Shown here: in pieces, positions 20,263 to 30,278 of the stretch
How positions within the stretch are numbered: position 1 is the first letter of the stretch
How the letters are laid out: every line of letters starts with the position of its first letter
From: Oncomelania hupensis
Lineage: Eukaryota > Mollusca > Gastropoda > Littorinimorpha > Pomatiopsidae
Length of the DNA stretch: 64,000 bases
Assembly: GCA_036898135.1 (NCBI GenBank)
Contig: CM072511.1
Span: 24,079,786 to 24,143,785 of the forward strand
Reading direction: 5' to 3'
The notes under the pieces: generated by a model
Seen by the model: the letters and a program-made list of their open reading frames with translations, nothing else
Databases searched by the model: none
Told to the model about the DNA's origin: nothing
Program-made: the position numbers and the translations under genes

Positions 20263-21435
20263 ATGACAAGGACAAGGCGACAGAGCACCAAGTTTACCGA
20301 AGGAAAGTCTCCTGCGGCTAATTTTGTGACCGAGAAGTCGATTAAAATAAGCGAGGGCCCTGAATTCAAGAAAGATGCGGCCACTGATACCGACGGACTC
20401 CTGGACAACAACGGTCTAGATGAACATGAGCATGACGAGGTCGTTCATTTTGAGACGAGATCTTTAATTAAACAACTCTGCGACCGCTTGACATCTCTTG
20501 AAATCATCGTGCGTGAGCAGTGCGTCGTGATCAGTGATCTGAAAAAGGCTGTGATTACGCAAAGTCGCGATACCCTAGAGGTTAGTGAAAACAAGTCGGA
20601 AAGAGACCGCTCTTATGCAGATGCCGTTAGAGCTTCGCCGTTAGGCTCTACTGATCTTACCTCATCTGGATCGAAGCCTGACCAGTTCCCATGCCCTCCA
20701 AAACAATCAAACAGCAAAACATCCGCAGGTGGGCTTAAAAACAAAGAAAGAAATAATAGGTCTGGAAAAAATGACGTCACAGCTTTCTCGACGACAAATG
20801 ACGTATCATGTGACGCAAAGGTGCCTGGAGGAATGTGGAAGCAAGCTCAGCACTGTGTCAGAAGACAAAACTACCTCTCAAGTCGTCCCATTGTTGTAGT
20901 CCTGCACGACTCAGTACTGAACGGGGTGCAAGCCAGGAGACTGGGACTTTCATATGGTGTTCATATTACCAAGAAAAGAGCGTCTACCATTGCTGAAATT
21001 GAAAGTGCTCTCAAGTCTGCTGAAGCTTCTCTGACAGATCCCGTCAGTGCCATTGTTCTACACTGTGGCATCAACAACGTTAAGACCCAAGACCCGAAGA
21101 TAGCCAGTAAGACCTTTGTGGATGCAGTTCGAAAGATCAAGGCTGATCATCCAAAGGTGAAAGTGGTTGTGAGCAGAGTGTCACCTGTGCAAGACTCCAA
21201 CCTTCAAGCCAAGCGAGATTTGTTTAACGCTCTTGTCTTTGCTGATCTGGTGGATGAAGAAAACGTAACTTTTGTCGCCCATGAAAACGTCCAGCAGTCA
21301 AGAGCCTTTTACGACCATATCCACCTCAATGTCAGTGGTAGCGGGCAACTTGGGACGGCACCTCCATCAATTGTTCTGGAAGAAGCCGAGACGGTTTGTT
21401 CGCCCTCGCCAAATCCAACCACAGGGTTATTATAA
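20263..21435 (+). CDS. LINE ORF1 protein with an SGNH (GDSL-like) hydrolase domain
   Basis: 390 residues. The N-terminal third is charged, with a predicted coiled coil around residues 64-100 (LIKQLCDRLTSLEIIVREQ). A Ser/Lys-rich linker follows. Residues about 210-380 look like an SGNH hydrolase: IVVVLHDSVLNG (block I serine, S217), VLHCGINNV (block III, near residue 269) and YDHIHLNVSG (block V D-x-x-H, near 351-354). No CCHC knuckles are seen. SGNH-type ORF1 proteins are known from CR1/L2 LINEs; finding one in front of an RNase H-bearing ORF2 is unusual. The role in retrotransposition is not settled, perhaps RNP formation or membrane contact. The start ATG lies 81 bases after the 5' end. Confidence 0.85.
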   Translation: MTRTRRQSTKFTEGKSPAANFVTEKSIKISEGPEFKKDAATDTDGLLDNNGLDEHEHDEVVHFETRSLIKQLCDRLTSLEIIVREQCVVISDLKKAVITQSRDTLEVSENKSERDRSYADAVRASPLGSTDLTSSGSKPDQFPCPPKQSNSKTSAGGLKNKERNNRSGKNDVTAFSTTNDVSCDAKVPGGMWKQAQHCVRRQNYLSSRPIVVVLHDSVLNGVQARRLGLSYGVHITKKRASTIAEIESALKSAEASLTDPVSAIVLHCGINNVKTQDPKIASKTFVDAVRKIKADHPKVKVVVSRVSPVQDSNLQAKRDLFNALVFADLVDEENVTFVAHENVQQSRAFYDHIHLNVSGSGQLGTAPPSIVLEEAETVCSPSPNPTTGLL

Positions 21436-21660
21436 TTGGAGGGGACAGTGGCGAGAGGACAGAGACAATGGGAGAGTTTGGTAGTCTTTATGTCTTGTAT
21501 GGGGCAACAGTGTCATCTTGTCTTTATATTTCATCAGTTTGACCCTTTCACACCTGACTCTTAAGTCTTATTGTTGAAATTGGACATTTATTCATAAGCC
21601 TTATAAGAATTTGTTATTGTTGTTGTTGATTACAAAGGTTTTTCTATACTGACTGACAAC

Positions 21661-23949
21661 ATGAAAGAAAGGACACACAATGTTAAAATTCTACAATGGA
21701 ATTGTCGCTCAATTTCTACCAACTTACTACAGTTTGAGCATCATGTTTTACAAGAATCATATTGCGTTTTAGCTTTACAATCTTTACACGTTTCACCAAA
21801 GAGACTTCCAAAAATTGATAACTTTTATTATCCCCCACTTTATAGTTATAATAAGAACACGGGGATGGTTCAATCTGCATTATACATTAGATCTGATTTA
21901 CAGTATTCTAGATTGGATTCTATGCCTGTACCTAAAGATACTAATGATGTGTTTGCTACAGGAGCAATGATAAAAATCAACCATAACTTTATATTAAATA
22001 TACTTTCTGTATATTATCCTAATGGTCCAAAAGATGACAACTCTGACTGGATCAAACATCTAGATGTATTTAATAACAAATGGTTGATTGTAGGCGACTT
22101 TAATGCACATGCTCCTTTTTGGGAATCTGGATGTACAACCATAACTTGTAATCGTTTTCTAGAAAACATCGTCGATTCTAAATTATATCTTTTAAATGAT
22201 GGTTCATATACCAGAATTCCTGATGTGTCAACTCACAAAGCTACTGCGATAGATTTATCCTTAATATCTCCTGATCTTGCTGTTAATTGCATTTGGTCTA
22301 CAACTAATGATACTTTGGGTAGTGATCATATCCCCATTCATATAGAATTAAATGAGGATATAATTGATGAAGATGTGAACACTGAAGATAACATTCCAAA
22401 GTTTCAATACAATCGTGCAAATTGGACAGATTTTAAAACATTCTTCTCATCCCAAAACATCGACTCCATTATTCATGAAGATATTAACACTTTTTATTTA
22501 AATTTTACAAATATTATTATTCAGGCTGCTGAATACTCAATACCTAAATGCAAATTTTATAAAAACCGTAAATACAATGCATGGTGGAACAAAGATTGTG
22601 CTCTAGCTGTACACACTAAAAAGGATCATTTTAAAAAATGGTTAAAGAACAAAACACCAGAAAATCACAATGAAATGAAACGTACAAAGATACAATGCAA
22701 CAGAATTATTGCGCAAGCAAAAATTAAATATTGGACAGAATTTTGTAAAACTGAAGTTTCAGAATCAAAAGATACATACAAGGTCTGGAAAAAGGTAAAG
22801 CAAATAAAAAATGGTTACCATCTTCAAAACTATCCTGTAAAAGTTGAAAATAATCCTTTTCCCAGTTCTTTAGTTAAAGCTGAATCATTTCTTAAAAATT
22901 TTGCAGAAAATAGTCTGTCTTCAAGTCTTGATGAATCTCAGAATCGTTTTAGGTTAAAAGAAGAACAAAAAGAAGATTATGAAGATCCACACCCTATTGA
23001 CCGTCATTATATGAATTCTCCAATTACATACGATGAATTTTTAGAAGCACTAAATTCCTTTAATTCCAATAAATCTGCTGTTGGTATTGATGCCATTTCT
23101 TATCAAATGTTGATCCATTTGCCTGATATTTGGAAACAGTTACTTCACTCATTTTACCAAACTTGTTGGTTAAATGGAGCTCTTCCTGATATCTGGAAGA
23201 AGTCAGTTGTAATTCCAGTTCTAAAACAAGGCAAAACAAGATCATCATTAGGTAGCTACCGACCAATAGCATTAACATCTCAAGCTGGAAAATTAATGGA
23301 AAAGATTATTCTTAATAGAATGCATCATTATTGTGAGAAAAATTCTATTTTCCCTTTAAATCAAGCAGGTTTTAGAAAAGGAAGATGTACTACCGATCAT
23401 TTAGTTAAACTAACATCACATATAAAAAAGCAGTTTTCTCGTAGAAAGTCTACGTTAGCAACATTTTTTGATGTACGTAAAGCGTATGATAGTGTTTGGC
23501 ATGCACGTTTACTTTACAAATTGAAGAATATAGGAATATCCGGAATAATGTATCAATACTTTAAGAATTTTTTATCTCAAAGATACATTTGTACCCGTGT
23601 TGGTAAAACATTTTCCTCCTTTCAGCAGATTGACATGGGTATTCCTCAAGGATCAATAATTGCCCCAATTTTATTTTCTATTCTTATTTACGATCTTCCA
23701 AAATACATGTCTAAACACACTAATGTTGTGCAATATGCAGATGATGTTGCTATTTGGATTAATACTAATTTAAGAAAAAATACATGCAAAAGAGTTGTAA
23801 GCTATGTACAAAAGATATATCAGATAGAACTTAATAAATTGAATGTATTTATGATAGAAAATGGTCTTCAGTTATCTGCGGAAAAAACCTGCCTGGTGTT
23901 GTTTAATAATGGTGTAAATTCAAAGTGTTTGCCTAAGTTAGAACTCTAA
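21661..23949 (+). CDS. LINE ORF2, part 1: endonuclease and reverse transcriptase
   Basis: Starts 225 bases after ORF1. Residues 5-230 form an APE-type endonuclease with QWNCR, GDFNAH (145-150) and SDHIP (221-225). The position normally holding the catalytic Glu (ALQE) reads ALQSL, with Ser at 41. Residues about 450-760 are a reverse transcriptase with SYRPIALTSQAGKLMEKII, QAGFRKGRCTTDHL, FFDVRKAYDSVW, GIPQGSIIAPILFS and the catalytic YADD (692-695). The frame ends at a TAA at 23947, immediately after a CTCT; the correct reading continues in another frame from 23943, so a small indel (two extra or one missing base) has broken ORF2. Confidence 0.9.
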   Translation: MKERTHNVKILQWNCRSISTNLLQFEHHVLQESYCVLALQSLHVSPKRLPKIDNFYYPPLYSYNKNTGMVQSALYIRSDLQYSRLDSMPVPKDTNDVFATGAMIKINHNFILNILSVYYPNGPKDDNSDWIKHLDVFNNKWLIVGDFNAHAPFWESGCTTITCNRFLENIVDSKLYLLNDGSYTRIPDVSTHKATAIDLSLISPDLAVNCIWSTTNDTLGSDHIPIHIELNEDIIDEDVNTEDNIPKFQYNRANWTDFKTFFSSQNIDSIIHEDINTFYLNFTNIIIQAAEYSIPKCKFYKNRKYNAWWNKDCALAVHTKKDHFKKWLKNKTPENHNEMKRTKIQCNRIIAQAKIKYWTEFCKTEVSESKDTYKVWKKVKQIKNGYHLQNYPVKVENNPFPSSLVKAESFLKNFAENSLSSSLDESQNRFRLKEEQKEDYEDPHPIDRHYMNSPITYDEFLEALNSFNSNKSAVGIDAISYQMLIHLPDIWKQLLHSFYQTCWLNGALPDIWKKSVVIPVLKQGKTRSSLGSYRPIALTSQAGKLMEKIILNRMHHYCEKNSIFPLNQAGFRKGRCTTDHLVKLTSHIKKQFSRRKSTLATFFDVRKAYDSVWHARLLYKLKNIGISGIMYQYFKNFLSQRYICTRVGKTFSSFQQIDMGIPQGSIIAPILFSILIYDLPKYMSKHTNVVQYADDVAIWINTNLRKNTCKRVVSYVQKIYQIELNKLNVFMIENGLQLSAEKTCLVLFNNGVNSKCLPKLEL

Positions 23950-25266
23950 ATGGTAAAATTCTAAATTATAAGCAAAATGTAAAATTCCTGGGTGTATATC
24001 TTACTCCAAAATTATCTTGGAATTTTCATATTAAATACTTAATATCAAAAGCTAGTAAAAGGTTAAATTTTTTAAAACTACTTTGTGCACAGCCATGGAG
24101 TCAAGACACAAATACATTACTTCATTTGGCAATATCTCTAGTGAGGTCAGTGCTTAGTTATGGACAAGAAGTATATTTTTCAGCTTCAAATTCATTGCTA
24201 AATAAGTTGCAAAGTATTGACAGTAAAGCAATTAAAATAGCACTAGGTGTTCCAGTGCATTCAAGTACACTTAAGTCATATAAAGAAGCTTGCCTGTTAT
24301 CTTTTCCTGAACAACAAAAATTATCAGTTGAAAAATATGTAGTCAGAGGTTTGTCAGTTCCAAATTCTGTTTCAGAAGAAATATTAATTGATTCTAATAT
24401 AGATTTTCCAAAAAGAGCTAGGAATTTGACGTATCTCCAATCAATACGAAATTATACAAATGATATATTAACAACTTGTAATATTGATATTTCATCTATT
24501 CCTATATTACCAAGTATTCCTCAAATTCCGCAGTGGGAACATACAAATGCACAATTTGATATTGATTACTCTCTAACAAAGAAAAATGAAAATGTTAATC
24601 TAGTTGTTACTGAAGCTAGGGAGCATATCGAAAGGCAAGATACTAACCATTTAAAAATTTATACTGATGGGTCAGTGTTAGAAACATCAGATGCTGGAGC
24701 TGGAATTGCGATCCCTGACTTAAAAATTCAAAAATCATATTATGTTGGTAAGAATGTATCAGTATTTACAGCAGAATTGTATGCTATCCTTATGGCTTTA
24801 AACATAATTTGTAACTTTCCAATTGCTTTCTTTAATATCCTTATATGTGTTGATTCAAAATCAGCATTATATTCTTTGCAACAGTGGTCATGTAAAACGA
24901 GAACAGATATTTTATTTGAAATCAAGTTTCTAATTCATTATTTGGTATCTAAAGGTATTGGAATCAGCTTTTGCTGGATTCCATCTCATTCGGGTATTTA
25001 TTGGAATGATGTAGTTGATAAATTGGCGAAACAAGGAGCAATGAAAGCAAATAATTCTATTGCTTGTAATAACATATCACCTTCAGTATATGAATTAATA
25101 TCCTTACTGGAAAAGCGTATGCGTTCTGATTTACCTCAGAGTAGAAACGTCGAAAATTATGCTTGTCCAAGACATTTGTGTAGGCTAATTAATAAACTAA
25201 GAGTAAATTCATGGAACACAAAGTTTTCAAAAAATATCTTGTGTACTTGTTTATTCCCAATATCTG
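23943..25266 (+). pseudogene. LINE ORF2, part 2: connection domain and RNase H, cut by the Gypsy insertion
   Basis: Open from 23943 to the insertion point, with text such as NVKFLGVYLTPKLSWNFHI that normally follows the RT palm. RNase H spans roughly 24655-25040 with all four acidic positions: YTDGS, AELYAI, DSKSAL and VDKLAK. The last visible residues contain C-x-C, the first half of the C-terminal zinc-binding motif; the rest is after the insertion. The start ATG usually taken for this frame (24126) is internal and not a real start. Confidence 0.85.
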
Positions 25267-25921
25267 TGTTACGTTGAAACGCGAACGAAAGTGTGTCGGA
25301 AGCGTGTACGATAGATCTAATCGTTTCGATTTGCAAAGTATTCAATAATGGAGTTTATTTACCTTTGATTTGAGTTTGCATTGTTGTTAGGAGAGGCTTT
25401 GTATAACGTTGATAATTTTGGTTAGTCGATATTGTTGTAGAATATTCCGGATCTGTTTGTTTACTATCGATCGAAGTTTCTTGATGGTCGTAGATAATGG
25501 AGAACATTCTTTTGGCAGGAAGAGAGAAGTATGACGTAAGTCAATGATGACGATCTTTAATTCTGATTGGTTGGTTGTAATGCGTCATTTTCTAGAACGA
25601 GCTGTCGTCATCTCGAAGGAGAGAAAAAATTATTTATTCGATGCTCCGTGTGTTGTTGGGAGATTGTTGTAGATAGTAAAGTTGTTGATAGTGATTTGGA
25701 AAGTTGCTGTGAAAGTTGTTGAGTTGAATTGAGAATTGTATGCAGTTGTTGATGTGTGCTGAATAAAAGTGGAAAACTTCATACGTCGACTTTGTGACTT
25801 GTACGCTGTTTGGACGGGCTGTGTGAATAAACGAATCTGAGTTACACAACTATCAGGAATTCAAGCATCGGGGCTGAATCAGATACTGATAGAAAACACC
25901 AACATCAAACAGAGTGTAACA
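25267..25921 (+). repeat. 5' LTR of the integrase-first Gypsy element
   Basis: 655 bases, from TGTTACGTTGAAACGCG to ACAGAGTGTAACA, an extended TGTTAC/GTAACA inverted end. It holds an AATAAA polyadenylation signal (CTGAATAAAAGTGG) at about 25760. It is the same length as the 3' LTR and I saw no difference between the two. Confidence 0.95.
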
Positions 25922-25924
25922 TTT

Positions 25925-25937
25925 TGGGGGTCAAGCC
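25925..25937 (+). other. Putative primer binding site
   Basis: TGGGGGTCAAGCC begins three bases after the 5' LTR and starts with TGG, as expected for pairing with a tRNA 3' CCA. I could not match it to a specific tRNA from memory. Confidence 0.45.
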
Positions 25938-26482
25938 GCGATTCACGCCATAGCCAAGGGTTCAACTGCTACAACAAGCGAGTCAACGTTACGAGAAGCA
26001 GTCATCGAGGGTAGCCGCCAACGAGTTGCGTCGAGAGGGGCCAACATACTGGGACTACATCCGATAGGTTCGGGTTGACTGCAAGGGCGTGTAGTCGCTG
26101 AAGAGTTGCTTCGTGAGCGAACAACAGATCGGGACTACGTAGCTGCCGTAAGACTACATCGAGGGACAGTCTCGGAGCTACATCGCCAGTATTAGAGAGA
26201 GCGACGAGCGGACGTCGCGTCTACTTCAGCACAGGAGTGTATACATCAACACCAGCGTGGTGCAGCGTCGCATACGACGAGGACAGCGGGGCCTGCGTCA
26301 ACGAAGGCGACTAGTGACAAGCATCAGCGCTACTGCAGAAAGCGTGCTGTTCTAGAACAGTCTAGAAAGGTACAGCACAGTCAAGAACTTTCCAGAAAAA
26401 GAACTCTACAGTCAAGAACCTTCTAGAAAAAGAACTTTCCAGAAAAGAACCTTCTAGAAAAGAACTTTCCAGAAGCATCAAG
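25938..26482 (+). other. Untranslated leader of the Gypsy element
   Basis: About 545 bases between the primer site and the gag ATG, GC-richer than the LTRs, with no long frame. Near 26344-26476 there is a short reiterated motif (AAGAACTTTCCAGAAAAGAA and TCTAGAAAAGAAC types, five or six copies), which may contribute to packaging or simply be slippage. Confidence 0.5.
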
Positions 26483-27013
26483 ATGGCTGACTTCTGGCAG
26501 AAAGGGGTTGAACTGAATCTAAAAGGCAAGCAGCTGACGGAGTACGTCAAGTCTCAGGAGAGAATACGAGAAAGAGAATTGGAAGAGAAGCGTCTAGAAA
26601 AAGAAATAGAACTAGAACAGAAGCGTCTAGAAATTGAACAGCAGCGGCAAGAAAAAGAAGAGCAACGACGTCGTGAAGAAAGAGAAATAGAGGAGCAGCG
26701 ACGTCGTGAAGACAGAGAATTTGAACTGAAGCGTCTGGAAATTGAACAGCAGCAGCAAGAAAGAGATCGTCAGTACCAGCTAGAGTTGGCGCGTATCCAG
26801 AACAATCAGCATGCGCCACAAGTCACCAACGACCATACGGCTCCAAAATTGCCAGCTTTCGTCGACGGGAAGGACCAGATCGACAGCTATCTGGCGAGAT
26901 TCGAAAGGTTCGCCGAAAGCTCCAATTGGCAACCTCGAGACTGGGGCGATTCGACTGAGTGCACTTCTGACGGGGCAAGCTCTCGAAGTTTACACCAGAC
27001 TGTCGAACGATGA
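26483..27013 (+). CDS. Gypsy gag, N-terminal part, with a long charged coiled coil
   Basis: MADFWQKGVELNLKGKQ is followed by a Glu/Arg/Gln-rich coiled coil (residues about 25-112) and then PAFVDGKDQIDSYLARFERF, the start of the SCAN-like gag core. At 26943-26946 a GGGG run puts the frame out: the gag core clearly continues in the next frame (ATTCGACTGAGTGCACTTCT, residues IRLSALLTGQALEVY). The last ~23 residues of this frame are therefore spurious. One extra G would explain it; a sequencing error is possible. Confidence 0.8.
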   Translation: MADFWQKGVELNLKGKQLTEYVKSQERIRERELEEKRLEKEIELEQKRLEIEQQRQEKEEQRRREEREIEEQRRREDREFELKRLEIEQQQQERDRQYQLELARIQNNQHAPQVTNDHTAPKLPAFVDGKDQIDSYLARFERFAESSNWQPRDWGDSTECTSDGASSRSLHQTVER

Positions 27014-30000
27014 CGCCAAAAACTACGACGTCTTGAAAGAGGCCCTGTTGCAGTGCTACAACTTTACAGAGAAGGGCTACCGTAAACGCTTCCGTGAATG
27101 CCGGCCTAAGTCAGACGAGACGCCAAAGCAGTTTGTGGAGCGCCTGTCGTCATACCTACACAAGTGGGTGGAGTTATCAGGCGAAACGAAGTCTTACGAC
27201 AGTCTCCATGACCTGATCGTGAAGGAACAATTTCTCAATGCCTGTCACAAGGACCTAGCGACCCACTTAGAAGAACAAAAGCTGCAGACGCTTAAAGATG
27301 TGACTGAGGCTGCTGAAAGATATCTCATCGCTCATGGGAAAACCCTGGGGCCACCCAGCGCGACGAAACATTTTCAGAAGACTGGAAACCATGTGAACCA
27401 GATCCAGGGAAGCCAGACGAGCCAGAGACACACGGACTCCACGCCTCCTCCCAGGGAAGGGCATTCAAGAGGCTGTTTCACCTGCAACGCTACAGACCAC
27501 AGAGCAGCTAACTGCCCTCAAAACAAAAGTAGCGGACAGCGGAGCAGTACGGACAATTCAGCGGCGGGCATCCGGCAGAGGCGGTTCTCCAATCAACGGC
27601 AAACCAGTAGATCTGACCATCAAGTGTGCGGCGGGAGCGTCATTCTTCCGAGTGAGACCGAGCGCACAGCTACTCCTGCGGACGTGCAAGAGTGCATGAC
27701 TGATGGCCAACTTCTCCTTGCCAACGGGAAATCCATCCCCGTCGTCGCTAGCGCAGCTGTGACCGTACAGAACATGCCTGTTTCCAAGGGACGCGTCGGA
27801 AATCATGAAGTGACTGTTTTAAGAGACTCTGGCTGTAGTGGGGTCATCGTCAGAGAAGACCTAATCGCTAAAGAACAATTTACTGGCGATTCTAAATGGA
27901 CACTCATGGCCGACAGCAAATGTGTGAGAGCGCCAGTTGCGAAAATTCATGTCAACACCCCTTTCTACATAGGCGAAGTCGAAGCGGTTTGCCTGAAGAA
28001 GCCGCTGTATGATTTGATGATCGGGAATATCGACGGCGCGAGACGACCCGACGACCCCGATTCGGAATGGAGTCCTGCCTCAACCCAACGTGTCGAAGTT
28101 GCAGAGGAGGATCCATTGCCATTTCCCGATGGAGACATTACAGAGCTGCTACGGGACAATGTGGTTACTCCGGCTCAGCCCTGCCGACCAGAGATCGTCG
28201 GTGCTGTTACTACCAGGGCCCAGGCCAAGAGAGACAAGATGTCTACGCCACTGAAGGTCGCCGACAACTCCAAAGCTGCCATCGTGGACAAAGATAAGCT
28301 GATCCAGCTCCAGGAAGATGATAGTACTTTAAACAAGTACAGGAACCGCCAAGACCACGTGACCAAGGGCAGTGGCACGGTCTATTTTGAGGTGAAGGCC
28401 AAGATCCTGTACAGAATCTTCCAGCACCCGAGGGTCAACGGAGGTAAACCACTACGTCAAGTACTGGTACCATTACCCCTAAGGCGCCAGGTGATGGAAG
28501 TAGCGCATGACTCAATCATGGGAGGTCACCTAGGCATCAAGAAGACGTCAGACAGAATCCAGGCGGTGTTCTACTGGCCAGGACTTCATGCGGACGTCAG
28601 CCGTTTCTGTCGATCATGTGACATTTGCCAGAAGACCATACCTCGAGGAAGGGTCCCTAAAGTGCCAATGCAGAGAATGCCTTTGATCGACCGACCTTTC
28701 AAGAGGGTGGCCTTAGACTTAATCGGCGAAATAAGACCTCCGAGTGAAGAAGGTCATCGATGGGTACTGACTTTAGTAGACTATGCGACTCGGTACCCAG
28801 AAGCAGTGCCACTGAAGAAGATTGACACTGAAACTGTAGCAGAGGCACTGGTGGACATGTTCAGTAGACTTGGAGTGCCTGAAGAAATTCTGACAGACCT
28901 CGGGACGCAGTTCGTCTCTGACTGTATGAAGGAGGTCAACAGACTGCTGAGCATCCGGCATTTAACTACGACACCCTACCATCCAATGTGCAACGGGCTT
29001 GTCGAAAAGTTCAATGCTACGTTGAAGTCCACCTTGAAGAAACTGTGCAGCGAGCAGCCCAGACAATGGCATCGCTACATCAACGCCCTACTTTTCGCCT
29101 ACAGAGAAATACCGCAGGAGTCCACCGGCTTTTCTCCGTTCGAGCTGCTGTACGGAAGAACCATCCGAGGGCCGATGCACATCCTGAAAGAACTTTGGAC
29201 GAAAGAAGTAGACACCCCAGAGGTGAAGAACAGCTACCAGTACGTGTTTGAGCTACGGGAGAAGCTGGAGCAGACTCTCGAGATAGCCAGAGAAAACCTG
29301 AAGAAGTCCCAGGACTGTGGAAAGCATTACTATGACCGTAGGGCTGTGAACAGGAAGTTTAAACCTGGCAACAAAGTGCTGGTGCTGCTACCTACTGATC
29401 ACAATAAGTTGCTGATGCAGTGGAAAGGCCCGTACGAAGTGGAGACCGTGGTGGGGATCAATGATTATAAGGTGAAGGTCGGCCAGCATTCCAAGATATA
29501 CCACGCCAACCTCCTTAAGCTGTACGTGGAAAGGCCATCAGAGACTGTGCATGCAGCAACAGCAGCTGAGATCGATAACAGCTTTGATAGCGAGGAACTG
29601 TTGGAACGTGGAGACTTCCACAGCAAAGAAGGCATCGATGATGTTAAGATAGGACCAAGCTTGACGGAAGGTCAAAAGATGGAGCTCAAGGACCTTATGG
29701 GCGAATTTCCCCATAGCTTCAGTGATGTCCCAGGCTCTACGACTTTGGTCGAACATGAAGTCCACACCCAGACCTGGAAGGAGCATCTGCAGACCTTGAG
29801 AGAGCTGTTCCACCGTCCCGCAGAAGCCAACCTGACCGTGAGACCCAGCGAATGCATTCTGGGAGCTGACAACGTCGACTGCGTCAGACATCCGATGGAA
29901 GAAGGAGACAACGGAGGACGCACTGATTCCGGGGAAGCCCACGTGATCATCGTCTTTGACCCTGGGCCGATGACGACCGCAACTGACGAGGGCGTCGATT

Positions 30001-30023
30001 CCTTGCGAACGAAAGAATATTGA
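26946..30023 (+). CDS. Gypsy gag-pol continuation: gag core, CCHC, protease, integrase, RT scraps
   Basis: Continues gag after the frame break. Domains in order: gag core to about 27350; CCHC knuckle CFTCNATDHRAANC (27474-27515); protease with DSG (VLRDSGCSGV, near 27820); integrase with HHCC finger (28507-28632), DDE core (ALDLIGE near 28710, ILTDLGTQF near 28890, NGLVEKFN near 29000) and a GPY/F module (QWKGPYEV near 29420). After that come FPHSFSDVPG (RT N-terminus, near 29705) and, after only a few residues, TWKEHLQTLRELFH and NLTVRPSECILG, which belong to the far side of the RT catalytic site. About 29766 therefore marks an in-frame internal deletion of the RT core. After 29880 the text degrades and stops; RNase H is absent. 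It should be able to make gag, protease and integrase but not RT. Confidence 0.85.
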   Translation, partial: AIRLSALLTGQALEVYTRLSNDDAKNYDVLKEALLQCYNFTEKGYRKRFRECRPKSDETPKQFVERLSSYLHKWVELSGETKSYDSLHDLIVKEQFLNACHKDLATHLEEQKLQTLKDVTEAAERYLIAHGKTLGPPSATKHFQKTGNHVNQIQGSQTSQRHTDSTPPPREGHSRGCFTCNATDHRAANCPQNKSSGQRSSTDNSAAGIRQRRFSNQRQTSRSDHQVCGGSVILPSETERTATPADVQECMTDGQLLLANGKSIPVVASAAVTVQNMPVSKGRVGNHEVTVLRDSGCSGVIVREDLIAKEQFTGDSKWTLMADSKCVRAPVAKIHVNTPFYIGEVEAVCLKKPLYDLMIGNIDGARRPDDPDSEWSPASTQRVEVAEEDPLPFPDGDITELLRDNVVTPAQPCRPEIVGAVTTRAQAKRDKMSTPLKVADNSKAAIVDKDKLIQLQEDDSTLNKYRNRQDHVTKGSGTVYFEVKAKILYRIFQHPRVNGGKPLRQVLVPLPLRRQVMEVAHDSIMGGHLGIKKTSDRIQAVFYWPGLHADVSRFCRSCDICQKTIPRGRVPKVPMQRMPLIDRPFKRVALDLIGEIRPPSEEGHRWVLTLVDYATRYPEAVPLKKIDTETVAEALVDMFSRLGVPEEILTDLGTQFVSDCMKEVNRLLSIRHLTTTPYHPMCNGLVEKFNATLKSTLKKLCSEQPRQWHRYINALLFAYREIPQESTGFSPFELLYGRTIRGPMHILKELWTKEVDTPEVKNSYQYVFELREKLEQTLEIARENLKKSQDCGKHYYDRRAVNRKFKPGNKVLVLLPTDHNKLLMQWKGPYEVETVVGINDYKVKVGQHSKIYHANLLKLYVERPSETVHAATAAEIDNSFDSEELLERGDFHSKEGIDDVKIGPSLTEGQKMELKDLMGEFPHSFSDVPGSTTLVEHEVHTQTWKEHLQTLRELFHRPAEANLTVRPSECILGADNVDCVRHPMEEGDNGGRTDSGEAHVIIVFDPGPMTTATDEGVDSLRTKEY

Positions 30024-30024
30024 C

Positions 30025-30192
30025 TGTGTGGACGAACTAAGAATATTGGTAATGACAGACTTGAAAATGAAAAACGTTGACTGGGTAAATGATCTGTGAA
30101 CATTGACAGTATCCAGAAAGACTTGCAGATGAGAAACTTTGAATCTGTGTGAATGAACTGAGAACATTGACAGTGTTCGGACAGACTGAAGT
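30025..30192 (+). repeat. Imperfect tandem repeat in the Gypsy 3' untranslated region
   Basis: About 2.7 copies of a ~62-base unit, recognisable by GAACTRAGAAYATTG, GACAGT and AGACTTG-type words at about 30025, 30086 and 30148. Confidence 0.6.
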
Positions 30193-30265
30193 AAGTTTTA
30201 ATTCTGTACTTTGTTTGTGCATTACGTTTCAACGTTGTTGAAAGAAATTGGGTAAATTTCTTCTT

Positions 30266-30278
30266 GAGTGGGGGGTTG
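30266..30278 (+). other. Polypurine tract of the Gypsy element
   Basis: GAGTGGGGGGTTG directly before the 3' LTR. It is purine-rich apart from the last T residues, in the expected place for plus-strand priming. Confidence 0.6.

Noticed and set aside
26811..26945. ATG at 26811 as start of the Gypsy pol frame
   Set aside because: The text before about 26946 in this frame is the out-of-frame shadow of gag; the real gag start is 26483 and the frames join at the G4 run.
26930..27013. Programmed frameshift between gag and pol in the integrase-first Gypsy element
   Set aside because: The break falls inside the gag core rather than at a gag-pol border, and there is no slippery heptamer. A one-base indel is simpler.
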